From Psychrobacter sp. UBA5136 (GTDB lineage: Bacteria > Pseudomonadota > Gammaproteobacteria > Pseudomonadales > Moraxellaceae): a stretch of 28,920 nt of DNA. The stretch covers positions 1 through 28,920 of the forward strand of contig NZ_DHYG01000058.1 of the NCBI RefSeq assembly GCF_002414005.1, written 5' to 3'. Made by a program: the position numbers and the translations under genes. This document shows, piece after piece, positions 7,944 through 14,848 of this stretch. The notes under the pieces are model-generated. The model was not told the origin of the DNA, searched no databases, and was given only the letters and a program-made list of their open reading frames with translations. How positions within the stretch are numbered: position 1 is the stretch's first letter; each line of letters begins with the position of its first letter.

Positions 7944-9713
7944 TTACTTGTTATTTATATCGTCCTTGTTATTGGTATTGTCGTATAGACCGCTACCAGG
8001 CAGTAAGTTATTGTTATTAATATCCTCATCAGTGATGCTACCGTCAGTAACGTTGTTATTCACATGCGTGTTAGCGGAATTTTCGATATCAGAGGTATTA
8101 ATCGTATCGGTATTGACACGAGTCGTATCAACAACATCCGTATGTAGATCCGTGGTTGACGTTGACGCTGGCGTAGCGGTTGGCGTATTCTCACGAACTG
8201 CCGCGGCAACTTTATCTTGCGTTGACGAGTTTGGTGTCAAAGCAGATTTCGCTTTTGCTTTATCATGCTCTCGGTCCATTTTATCTTGCATTTTACGTAA
8301 GAAGCGCGCTGCTGCTTCTTGACCGCCAAGACCAAACGATAGGGCAAACGCTACCGCAACGGCACCTAAGGTTAAACCAAATGCTAGGTTAACAATAGAA
8401 TCGGCGATACCCATCGCTTTTAGACCCATGGCCAGTACTAAGCCCATGATTAAGACGCGGACGATATTTGCTAAGAACTGTGAACCTTGCTCAGAGCGTT
8501 CAACGACACCAGCGATGATGTTGGCAAGCCAAAAGCCAATAAACAGAATGACCGCGCCTAGGATGATGTTGGCACCAAAAGCAATAAACATCGTAATAAT
8601 GGCTGAAATTGCTTCAAAGCCTAGTAAGTCAGCGGCGGCGATAGCAGCAAACAACATTGCAAAGAAGATAATCGCATAACCAACGAGGTCAGAGATTTTC
8701 TTATCGCCCATGGTTTCTTGTAGGCCAACTTTCGCAGGCAACTGGTTGATTTGAGTATTTTCTAGTAAACCTTTGATGATGTTAGCGACCATACGTACAA
8801 CATAGAAGGTTACGATTAAAATCGCGGCTGCCATAAAGATATTTGGCAAGGCATCCATGATTTTATTGAGCATATTGGTTGCAGGACGCGCAATCACATC
8901 GATTCTTAGCGCATTTAAAGCGGCAATAATCGTTGGGATGATAATCACCAAAAACGCTAGTGAACCTGCAATATTTGGTAAACTGTTTTGTTCGCTTAGA
9001 CCTGCTCTTGAGGCCAGTTTTTGGACATCAAACGTAGATACTAGGTTGGTCACAATGCCACGTACGACTTTGGCGATGATATAACCCACCACGAAGACCA
9101 CACCAGCGATAAGAATGTTAGGAATAAAGCTAAAGATTTTATCAACCATGTTGGTCAATGGGGCAAACAAACCATCTAGCTCTAGCTGACCAAGTACCAT
9201 GGTCAACACAACCAATAGAATGAACCAATAAACCATATCAGCAATGGTGCTGCTCATCGGTTTTACGCCTGCTTTGGCGCTTAAACGTTCATCCATGGAG
9301 GTTTTTGCTAGGGCGGCATTGATTGCTGTACGAGCAACAGTGGCAATCACCCAACCGATCACACCAACGGCAATCGCAGCGATAAGATTAGGGATAAAGG
9401 TCAAGACTTGGTTGACCATGTTAGCAAATGGCGCTGAAATGGAGTTTAGATTTAGCTGACTTAGAGCGCCAGAGATGGCGATGATAAAAATAAACCAAAA
9501 GACGATTTTTGAGATAATACCTTCTAAATCGTAGCTTTTACCGGTTGAAGTATTCATGCGCTGGTTGAGATTTACTTTAGACAATACACCGCGTACGAGG
9601 GCAGCGATACCCAGTGCCACGAGCCAGCCAATGATGAAAATCAAAATAGCGCCAATGATGGAACCAATAGGGCCACCAAGATAACCATTGAACGATGTAT
9701 ACATTGGATTCAT
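7944..9713 (-). CDS. CmpX-like mechanosensitive channel family protein with TM-helix repeats
   Basis: This 589-residue inner-membrane protein has repeated copies of the conserved TM-helix domain of CmpX-like, MscS-related proteins. The repeats are clearest at about 96-135, 186-225 and 276-315. Each runs from an Asn-Met-(Val/Leu) helix through PN(L/I) into a long hydrophobic helix ending in basic residues. A fourth related unit is at 372-406 and a degenerate one at 16-50. Additional membrane helices lie between the repeats. Near 448-472, the sequence FGLTLGAVAVAFALSFGLGG resembles the MscS pore helix, followed by an amphipathic basic helix. Residues 490-589 form a polar Asn/Asp/Thr-rich tail, probably disordered. 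ATG 9713 has a strong AGGAGG five bases upstream. An osmotic or envelope-stress role is inferred from the family. Confidence 0.85.
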   Translation of the reverse strand: MNPMYTSFNGYLGGPIGSIIGAILIFIIGWLVALGIAALVRGVLSKVNLNQRMNTSTGKSYDLEGIISKIVFWFIFIIAISGALSQLNLNSISAPFANMVNQVLTFIPNLIAAIAVGVIGWVIATVARTAINAALAKTSMDERLSAKAGVKPMSSTIADMVYWFILLVVLTMVLGQLELDGLFAPLTNMVDKIFSFIPNILIAGVVFVVGYIIAKVVRGIVTNLVSTFDVQKLASRAGLSEQNSLPNIAGSLAFLVIIIPTIIAALNALRIDVIARPATNMLNKIMDALPNIFMAAAILIVTFYVVRMVANIIKGLLENTQINQLPAKVGLQETMGDKKISDLVGYAIIFFAMLFAAIAAADLLGFEAISAIITMFIAFGANIILGAVILFIGFWLANIIAGVVERSEQGSQFLANIVRVLIMGLVLAMGLKAMGIADSIVNLAFGLTLGAVAVAFALSFGLGGQEAAARFLRKMQDKMDREHDKAKAKSALTPNSSTQDKVAAAVRENTPTATPASTSTTDLHTDVVDTTRVNTDTINTSDIENSANTHVNNNVTDGSITDEDINNNNLLPGSGLYDNTNNKDDINNK

Positions 9714-10142
9714 CCTGTCCTCCTTTAATGATTATGTCTCAGCAGGCAAACAATCTATGCGTTTAACTACATTTTTAATTGAATATAAGCATTATTGTTT
9801 GCCGCCGACACATACCTAATTATTAGTATTTTTAATTGAAATTATTTTGAAATGGTGTGAAAAGATAGGGGTCAACATCCTGTATGATTGTTAACAAAAT
9901 CTACGTTCTGTTACTTCTTACCTTAACCAATTTAGCTTAGCGGAAGTAATGATGGATTTAAAGACAGAAAGCTTAACCTCTTACTATAGTTGTGTGATAA
10001 GTTGTTATTTTTGTAGCGAAAATTAACACAGACTGTACATTTGACCGATAATTTTACGGTAAGCATAGCCCCTAAAACCAAGATTTGTTATGATAGATAA
10101 ATGCGGCATCTCGCCACTTTTCTTACCATTTGAGAGTATTCT
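9714..10142. other. Divergent intergenic region, cmpX-like / fkpA
   Basis: This 429-base spacer holds the promoters of two divergent genes. An inverted pair GGCAAACAAT (9745-9754) and ATTGTTTGCC (9794-9803) lies in the probable leader of the channel gene, and the 13-mer ATTTTTAATTGAA occurs twice directly (9771-9783, 9828-9840). A -10-like TATGAT is at 10089-10094, about 49 bases before the isomerase start, without a convincing -35. I see no small gene or RNA gene. Confidence 0.5.
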
Positions 10143-10874
10143 ATGAAAAAAATTACTACCTTAAGCATCAGTGCCCTTGCTAGTGCTATGTTATTAATCA
10201 CTGGCTGTAACGCCAGCAATGGCAGCAAAGAAAGCGCTGCTAAGAGCGTTTCGGTCACTGAAAAAAGCTCAGCCAATGAAAAAGTGGGTTACAGTTTGGG
10301 CTATATGATGGCAGAAGGTAATAAAGAAGCGGTCGGCGATCTGAATCTCGATACCTTTGAAAAAGGCTTTCGTGATGGCTATGAAGGTAAAGACTCAGCA
10401 TTGACGCAAGAACAGATGCAAGAGGTCTTGATGACGTATCAAAAAGAGCAAGAAGAGAAGTTTGTCAAAGAGATGGAAACCAAAGCTGAAGACAACAAAG
10501 CCAAAGGTGCGGCGTTCTTAGCAGAAAACGGTAAAAAAGAGGGCGTCAAAACCACCGCTTCTGGTCTGCAATATAAAGTATTGAAAGAAGGTACTGGCAA
10601 ATCACCAAAAGCTACGGACGTGGTTGAAGTGAACTACGAAGGTAAATTGCTTGATGGTACGGTATTTGACAGCTCTTATGAGCGCGGTGAGCCAATTGAA
10701 TTCCCACTAAACCAAGTCATCGCTGGCTGGACGGAAGGTTTACAGTTGATGAAAGAGGGCGGCAAATACGAATTTTATATCCCATCAGACATCGCTTATG
10801 GCGAAGCGGGCAACGCAGGCATCGAGCCAAACAGCACGCTTATCTTTACCGTTGAGCTATTAAAAGTAAAATAA
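10143..10874 (+). CDS. fkpA: FKBP-type peptidyl-prolyl isomerase, FkpA/Mip type lipoprotein
   Basis: This 243-residue envelope isomerase speeds cis-trans isomerisation of prolyl bonds and acts as a folding helper. The N-terminus is a lipoprotein signal (MKKITTL..., lipobox ITGC with C22). Asn at +2 suggests sorting to the outer membrane by the general rule. Residues about 45-130 match the helical N-terminal dimerisation domain of FkpA/Mip (KVGYSLGYMMAEG, then a Lys/Glu-rich long helix). Residues about 150-243 are the FKBP domain, with VNYEGKLLDGTVFDSS, EFPLNQVIAGWTEGLQ and IPSDIAYGEAG, the usual active-site residues. Length is normal. It stands alone between a divergent promoter region and a shared terminator. 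FklB is the main alternative name, but the lipid-modified signal favours FkpA/Mip. Confidence 0.92.
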   Translation: MKKITTLSISALASAMLLITGCNASNGSKESAAKSVSVTEKSSANEKVGYSLGYMMAEGNKEAVGDLNLDTFEKGFRDGYEGKDSALTQEQMQEVLMTYQKEQEEKFVKEMETKAEDNKAKGAAFLAENGKKEGVKTTASGLQYKVLKEGTGKSPKATDVVEVNYEGKLLDGTVFDSSYERGEPIEFPLNQVIAGWTEGLQLMKEGGKYEFYIPSDIAYGEAGNAGIEPNSTLIFTVELLKVK

Positions 10875-10949
10875 GGCGTTATTGGACTGCTAACCTTTTT
10901 AAGCCATGATGCTTATAGAAAAGTAGTTATAAAAGAACGGTTATAAAAA

Positions 10950-10984
10950 ATAAAAAAGCCCTCATAATATATGAGGGCTTTTTA
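10950..10984. terminator. Bidirectional terminator, fkpA / argA
   Basis: AAAAAAGCCCTCATA pairs with TATGAGGGCTTTTT around a three-base loop, with A and T runs on both sides. It sits between the convergent fkpA and argA genes and can serve both. Confidence 0.92.
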
Positions 10985-11037
10985 GTACGCGGTAGTTAAG
11001 CTGGTCGTTATAAATTAATAAATAATTAGTGCGATAA

Positions 11038-12360
11038 TTACAGCGTTTTTTGGAACACTTTAGAATTACGACCATTATTATATTTTTCACGGCGCGCCTC
11101 CGGTAAAGCAGCAGCATCAACTTCCGCAAAACCTTGCTCGACAAACCAATGCGCGGTGCGGGTAGTTAGGACAAACAATTTATGCAAACCATGGCTGCGC
11201 GCTTGTTGCTCCAAAAACGCCAGCAGGTCAGCACCGCGGCTGCCACTACGATATTCAGGATGCACCGCCACACAAGCGACTTCGGCTGAATCTGCATCCA
11301 GTGGATAAAGCGCGGCACAGCCCAAAATCATACCGTCACGCTCAATGACGCTATAGTGGTCAATTTCTTGTTCTAAGCGCTCGCGCGAGCGGCTGACTAA
11401 GATACCTTGTTGTTCTAGCGGGGTTAGTAGTTCAAGCAGTCCAACCACATCGTCGATATCAGCACGGCGAATCTCTTCATACGGGTCATGGCTAATCAAG
11501 GTGCCAGAACCATCACGGGTAAATAGCTCTTCGAGTAACGCGCCATCTTTGGCATAAGAGATGATATGGGTGCGATGTACGCCTTGACGGCAAGCATTGC
11601 TAGCACAGCTTAAGAAGTAATTAATCTCGCAATTTAAATCACGATCGCGTAAAAAGCGGTCGACTTCATTTGGAATCATCTCACGTAATAAACGGTCGTC
11701 ATGATTGATGCCGGCTTCTTCGCCTAAGAATATCAGCTTATCAGCACCGAGCGCCACAGCAGCACTAAGCGCCACATCTTCCGCCAATAAATTAAACACT
11801 TCACCCGTGGCTGAGTAACCCATCGACCCTAAAATCACAATATGGTCATGTAACAGGTTGTTTTTAATGGCTTCGACATCGATTGAGCGCACTTCACCAG
11901 TCATCTGATAATCAACGCCGTCACGTATCCCATAAGGACGCGCGGTGACAAAGTTGCCTGAAACTGCGTCAATACGCGAGCCATACATGGGTGAGTTTGC
12001 TAAGCCCATCGACAGTTGGGCTTCGATTTGCAAACGAATCGCACCAACCGCTTGTAAGATAGCGGGCATAGCAACGCGCGGGGTCACGCGAATATCTTTA
12101 TGCAAGGGGGAGGTAATCTGGGCGTCTTTCAAGTTTTTTTCGATTTGCGGTCGCGCGCCGTGTACCAGTACCAGTTTGATACCTAGACTGTGCAACAAAG
12201 CAAAGTCATGAATTAGCGTGCTGAAATTGGGATGATTGACCGCCTCACCGCCAAACATAATCACAAAAGTCTTACCGCGATGGGTATTAATGTAAGGGGC
12301 AGAGTTACGGAACCAGTGAACGTATTCAGGATTAATTTGTGGCATGGCGCTAGTAGTCAT
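11038..12360 (-). CDS. argA: Amino-acid N-acetyltransferase (N-acetylglutamate synthase)
   Basis: This 440-residue enzyme makes N-acetylglutamate from acetyl-CoA and glutamate, the first step of arginine synthesis. Residues about 25-280 are the amino-acid-kinase-like domain, which binds the feedback inhibitor arginine (FVIMFGGEAV, VLVHGARPQI, GSRIDAVSGNFV, LGSMGYSATGEVFNL). Residues about 295-440 are the GNAT acetyltransferase domain with the CoA-binding stretch VAVHPEYRSGSRGADLL. Length matches E. coli ArgA (about 443). The chosen ATG at 12360 lacks a Shine-Dalgarno, as does the in-frame ATG five codons in. A promoter-like pair lies only about 20 bases upstream, so the mRNA leader may be very short. 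No arginine operator was clearly recognised. It ends at the shared terminator with fkpA. Confidence 0.97.
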   Translation of the reverse strand: MTTSAMPQINPEYVHWFRNSAPYINTHRGKTFVIMFGGEAVNHPNFSTLIHDFALLHSLGIKLVLVHGARPQIEKNLKDAQITSPLHKDIRVTPRVAMPAILQAVGAIRLQIEAQLSMGLANSPMYGSRIDAVSGNFVTARPYGIRDGVDYQMTGEVRSIDVEAIKNNLLHDHIVILGSMGYSATGEVFNLLAEDVALSAAVALGADKLIFLGEEAGINHDDRLLREMIPNEVDRFLRDRDLNCEINYFLSCASNACRQGVHRTHIISYAKDGALLEELFTRDGSGTLISHDPYEEIRRADIDDVVGLLELLTPLEQQGILVSRSRERLEQEIDHYSVIERDGMILGCAALYPLDADSAEVACVAVHPEYRSGSRGADLLAFLEQQARSHGLHKLFVLTTRTAHWFVEQGFAEVDAAALPEARREKYNNGRNSKVFQKTL

Positions 12361-12379
12361 AATGGGAGCAATAGTTGTT

Positions 12380-12407
12380 AGAATAAAAAAAGAGCGTGAC
12401 AGAACAA
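12380..12407 (-). promoter_or_regulatory. Probable argA promoter
   Basis: On the minus strand TTGTTC (12402-12407) and TATTCT (12380-12385) are separated by 16 bases. Transcription would begin roughly 12 bases before the argA ATG, so little room is left for a ribosome site, consistent with none being visible. Confidence 0.4.
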
Positions 12408-12627
12408 GCCTGCCGCTAGTGAATTACCATAGCAAAAAACGCCGTTATGAGCTATCTTTTATTTCAGGCGCGTTAAGCAGTCTTGGTGGTAAATGGATGA
12501 TATACACAACCTCAACACGGGATTAGTGTACCAAGAAACGCTTTTTGTTATGCTAAGCGCTATTGCTTTAACGATAGCTTACGCAGATAATTGATAAAAA
12601 TAACACTCACTAAAAACGATGATAGCG

Positions 12628-12657
12628 CCTGATGTTTAAGTACCTGATGTTTAAGTA
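12628..12657. repeat. 15-bp perfect tandem duplication
   Basis: CCTGATGTTTAAGTA occurs twice in a row (12628-12642, 12643-12657). It lies about 127 bases before the secreted-protein start. No function is evident. Confidence 0.85.
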
Positions 12658-12740
12658 ACAGTGTTTGAAAAACTAACCAGTTTTAGTAGCTTCATTTTAT
12701 TGACGTGCGCTTGATAAACACAGCGCTTTATTAATTCATC

Positions 12741-12772
12741 GTTTTACCGATAGATTGTTTTACCGATACATT
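12741..12772. repeat. 16-bp tandem repeat just before a secreted-protein gene
   Basis: GTTTTACCGATAGATT (12741-12756) is followed by GTTTTACCGATACATT (12757-12772), 15 of 16 bases identical. It ends about 12 bases before the start codon and so lies in the promoter or leader. The core TCGTTTTACCGAT recurs before the OmpW gene at 17473-17485. Confidence 0.85.
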
Positions 12773-12783
12773 AACTAGGGATA

Positions 12784-13380
12784 ATGAATGTCATGAAGAA
12801 AAGTAACCATTTTGCAAACCCATTTAGTGCGTGGAGCGGACACCGCTTATTTCATGTTTTTGCTGGTACGCTTGTCGGCGTGATGGCTGTGACACAGGCC
12901 TCAGCGATGTTACCAACGCCAGAGCAGACCGTTGATAATTCAGTGGCAATTCAGTCAAATGCCAACCCAGCCAGCACCTCAACTGCGCAAGCCGTTAACA
13001 GCAAAATCACCGCGTCACTGGTTAGTGTCGATGCCAATGGTCAGGAGCTGTTAGTGCCTGTTAATGCCAATACGCGCTTACAGTCGGGTAATGTGCTGGA
13101 ATATCATGGCTACTTTACCAATACCAATGCTGATCGCGTACGCAAAATGACCGTTACCATGAGCATTCCAGAGCAAGTAGAGTTGCTACGTGCGGTATCG
13201 CCTGATTTCCCCTATGGCAGTGCCGATGGCAATACATTTGCCCGTATGCCATTACGCGGTAGGGTTGACAATCAATTGCAAGAAATCCCGCTAAAATACT
13301 ATAAAGCGATACGTTGGGACTTAGAAGGCGTTGGTCTAAATGACACGGTCGTGGTTAAATATCGTGCACGCGTTAAATAA
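12784..13380 (+). CDS. Secreted protein of unknown function
   Basis: This 198-residue protein has a probable Sec signal peptide: a basic start, a hydrophobic stretch at about 23-36 and a cleavage site after ASA (residue 41). The mature part starts with an Ala/Ser/Thr/Asn-rich linker (about 45-72). Then comes a single beta-rich domain with LQSGNVLEYHGYFTN, MTVTMSIPEQVEL and DTVVVKYRARVK, the layout of immunoglobulin-like DUF11-type domains. It should act in the periplasm or at the surface. The ATG at 12784 has AGGG only three bases away, while the ATG at 12793 is twelve bases from it, so the start is uncertain by three residues. It stands alone, with short tandem repeats in its promoter region and a terminator after it. 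Confidence 0.8.
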   Translation: MNVMKKSNHFANPFSAWSGHRLFHVFAGTLVGVMAVTQASAMLPTPEQTVDNSVAIQSNANPASTSTAQAVNSKITASLVSVDANGQELLVPVNANTRLQSGNVLEYHGYFTNTNADRVRKMTVTMSIPEQVELLRAVSPDFPYGSADGNTFARMPLRGRVDNQLQEIPLKYYKAIRWDLEGVGLNDTVVVKYRARVK

Positions 13381-13415
13381 GACAATTTTTTCATGTTTAT
13401 TTAATACTTGCCGAC

Positions 13416-13462
13416 TCGAAAAAGCACCATGGTCTAAGGTCTAGGCTGCGGTGCTTTTTTAT
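13416..13462. terminator. Terminator after the secreted-protein gene
   Basis: AAAAAGCACC at 13419-13428 pairs with GGTGCTTTTTT at 13450-13460 around a 21-base loop. The T run ends the plus-strand transcript. The A run on the left lets it also serve the convergent patatin gene. Confidence 0.75.
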
Positions 13463-13523
13463 GAGCAATTTTAAAAGTGAGATTTGGTAAAATAGCTGTT
13501 TATAGCGTAGCTTAGCTTCTACA

Positions 13524-14588
13524 TTAAAGCGTCGCATATTTACTTTGTGCGTTGTCTGTCAGTGTCTTGTCTATCAGTGTCTTGTCCTTAAGTGCCTTGT
13601 TTTTAAGTGACTGTTCTTTAATAAGTTGTTTAATGGCTGCAATTTGCGGCGTAGTGGCTTGCGAGCCCGCCGTCATCAGCGCGCGCCGCTGGCTAGTATC
13701 TAGCGAGCTAATATGACCAACATTTGGGATAATGACAACGTCAGCGCGATCGCGTTCACGGCGCATGGCTGTAGAACGATTCGTACTTGCTTGGCTACCA
13801 TTTGAGGTATTAGCAAGATTTGCGACGACAGTACTCTCAAGAAAGCCCCAAAAGCTGGTTAATGAATTAATAGTTGGTATTTTATTGCTAGCGGAAGTAT
13901 TAACGTTAGTAGCCGCCACATCAACGGCGATGATAATATCGGCACCCAAATCGCGCGCGCTATCGACTGGTACTAAGCTGACCACGCCGCCATCGATATA
14001 TTTTTTACCGACTTTTTCAGGAATACGCGGCGCAATAAAAATATTGGGCACACTGCATGATGCTTGTACGGCAAGACCCGCATCGCCGCTCGTAAAAATG
14101 GCTTTCTTTAGCGTGTGCTTTTCGGCAGCAACCGCAGCAAAGCTGATTGGAAAATCCTCTATAGGGCGTCCGCCAACTTTTTTATTAATAAAGTTTTTTA
14201 GCTTAATACCTTCGATAAAACCTTGACTGGATAAGGTAAAATCTGTCAATTCACTATCAGACGTGTTTAGTGCTAATTGCTCGAGCTGCTTGGCGTTATA
14301 ACCGCTGGCATACAAGCTGCCAACTAGACTGCCGACACTGGTGCCAACCACGAGCGTTGGTGTGATACCATTTTCTTCAAGCGCCTTAATCACGCCAATA
14401 TGGGCAAAGCCTTTGGCACCGCCGCCGCCCAAAACTAAGGCGACTTTTGGTTGATTGGTTATAGGCGTGTCGGTTTTAGTGACGGGCGGTAGACTTTGGC
14501 AGGCGCTAATAAGCAGCGCCAAAATGCTCAGCACACTAAATCGCCATAAAAAATGACGATAGAAAAAATAATTAAAAAATAAGGACAT
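13524..14588 (-). CDS. Patatin-like phospholipase lipoprotein (RssA/NTE type)
   Basis: This 354-residue patatin-family hydrolase uses a Ser-Asp dyad. The oxyanion loop GGGGAKG is at 54-60, the nucleophile is S84 in GTSVG, and the dyad Asp is D199 in IDGG. A lipoprotein signal ends at lipobox ISAC (C30), so the enzyme should be lipid-anchored, probably facing the periplasm. Substrates are likely phospholipids or other acyl esters, as for the family. I chose ATG 14588 because AAGG lies six bases upstream. A TTG at 14603 would add five residues and weaken the signal. The C-terminus (residues about 325-346) repeats a five-residue unit of the form (S/A/T)-L-x-(N/D)-K, encoded by a 15-bp tandem repeat. 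Length is in the usual range for RssA-like lipoproteins. Confidence 0.9.
   Translation of the reverse strand: MSLFFNYFFYRHFLWRFSVLSILALLISACQSLPPVTKTDTPITNQPKVALVLGGGGAKGFAHIGVIKALEENGITPTLVVGTSVGSLVGSLYASGYNAKQLEQLALNTSDSELTDFTLSSQGFIEGIKLKNFINKKVGGRPIEDFPISFAAVAAEKHTLKKAIFTSGDAGLAVQASCSVPNIFIAPRIPEKVGKKYIDGGVVSLVPVDSARDLGADIIIAVDVAATNVNTSASNKIPTINSLTSFWGFLESTVVANLANTSNGSQASTNRSTAMRRERDRADVVIIPNVGHISSLDTSQRRALMTAGSQATTPQIAAIKQLIKEQSLKNKALKDKTLIDKTLTDNAQSKYATL
13551..13610. repeat. 15-bp tandem repeat within the patatin gene
   Basis: Four imperfect 15-base units at 13551, 13566, 13581 and 13596 share the form CTTGTCx(T/A)(A/C)AGTGx. The period is a multiple of three, so it encodes pentapeptide repeats near the C-terminus (LKNKA, LKDKT, LIDKT in order). 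A fifth, more decayed unit may follow at 13611. Confidence 0.8.
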
Positions 14589-14631
14589 AAAAAACCTTAA
14601 CAAAAATCGTCATAAAGGAATAAATGGTGGC

Positions 14632-14699
14632 ATGCTACGCTGTTTAACAATGGGAATGCAGAAATCAACTAGTCGCCGTATTGTTAAATAGCTTAGCAT
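14632..14699. repeat. 20-bp inverted repeat between patatin gene and recG
   Basis: The left arm at 14632-14651 (starting ATGCTACGCT, ending TTTAACAAT) matches the reverse complement of 14680-14699 at 18 of 20 positions, with a 28-base spacer. It is not followed by a T run on either strand, so it is not a plain terminator. It lies upstream of both divergent genes. Confidence 0.8.
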
Positions 14700-14718
14700 A
14701 AGCGGGCGGCTTATCCGT

Positions 14719-14724
14719 TATAAT
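14719..14724 (+). promoter_or_regulatory. Candidate -10 for recG
   Basis: A perfect TATAAT lies about 125 bases before the recG ATG. No good -35 stands at 17 bases. The right arm of the 20-bp inverted repeat covers the place where a -35 or activator would bind. Confidence 0.4.
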
Positions 14725-14848
14725 CATCATGACTGAACGTTTTATAGCGGCTTGATTATCGCTCTTATAAGACGGCCTAGAAGTTAAAATACAGATTTTA
14801 AAAACAGTTTAACAATTAATATTTATATTCATTTTTTTAGGATTATTG

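Larger units (their letters stand above)
12361..12783. other. Intergenic region, argA / secreted protein
   Basis: This 423-base spacer lies between divergent genes. It contains the probable argA promoter (12380-12407, minus strand) and two separate short tandem duplications (12628-12657 and 12741-12772). I see no convincing small gene in it. A plus-strand reading frame over 12344-12526 overlaps argA and has no ribosome site. Confidence 0.6.

Noticed and set aside
12344..12526. 60-residue plus-strand frame at the argA start
   Set aside because: Overlaps argA and its promoter, no ribosome site and no recognisable protein features.
13732..14226. 164-residue plus-strand open frame opposite the patatin gene
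   Set aside because: It is antisense to a well-supported enzyme gene, lacks a ribosome site and has the composition expected from reverse reading of that gene.
14846..14848. TTG as the recG start
   Set aside because: The next codon is ATG at better spacing from AGGA.
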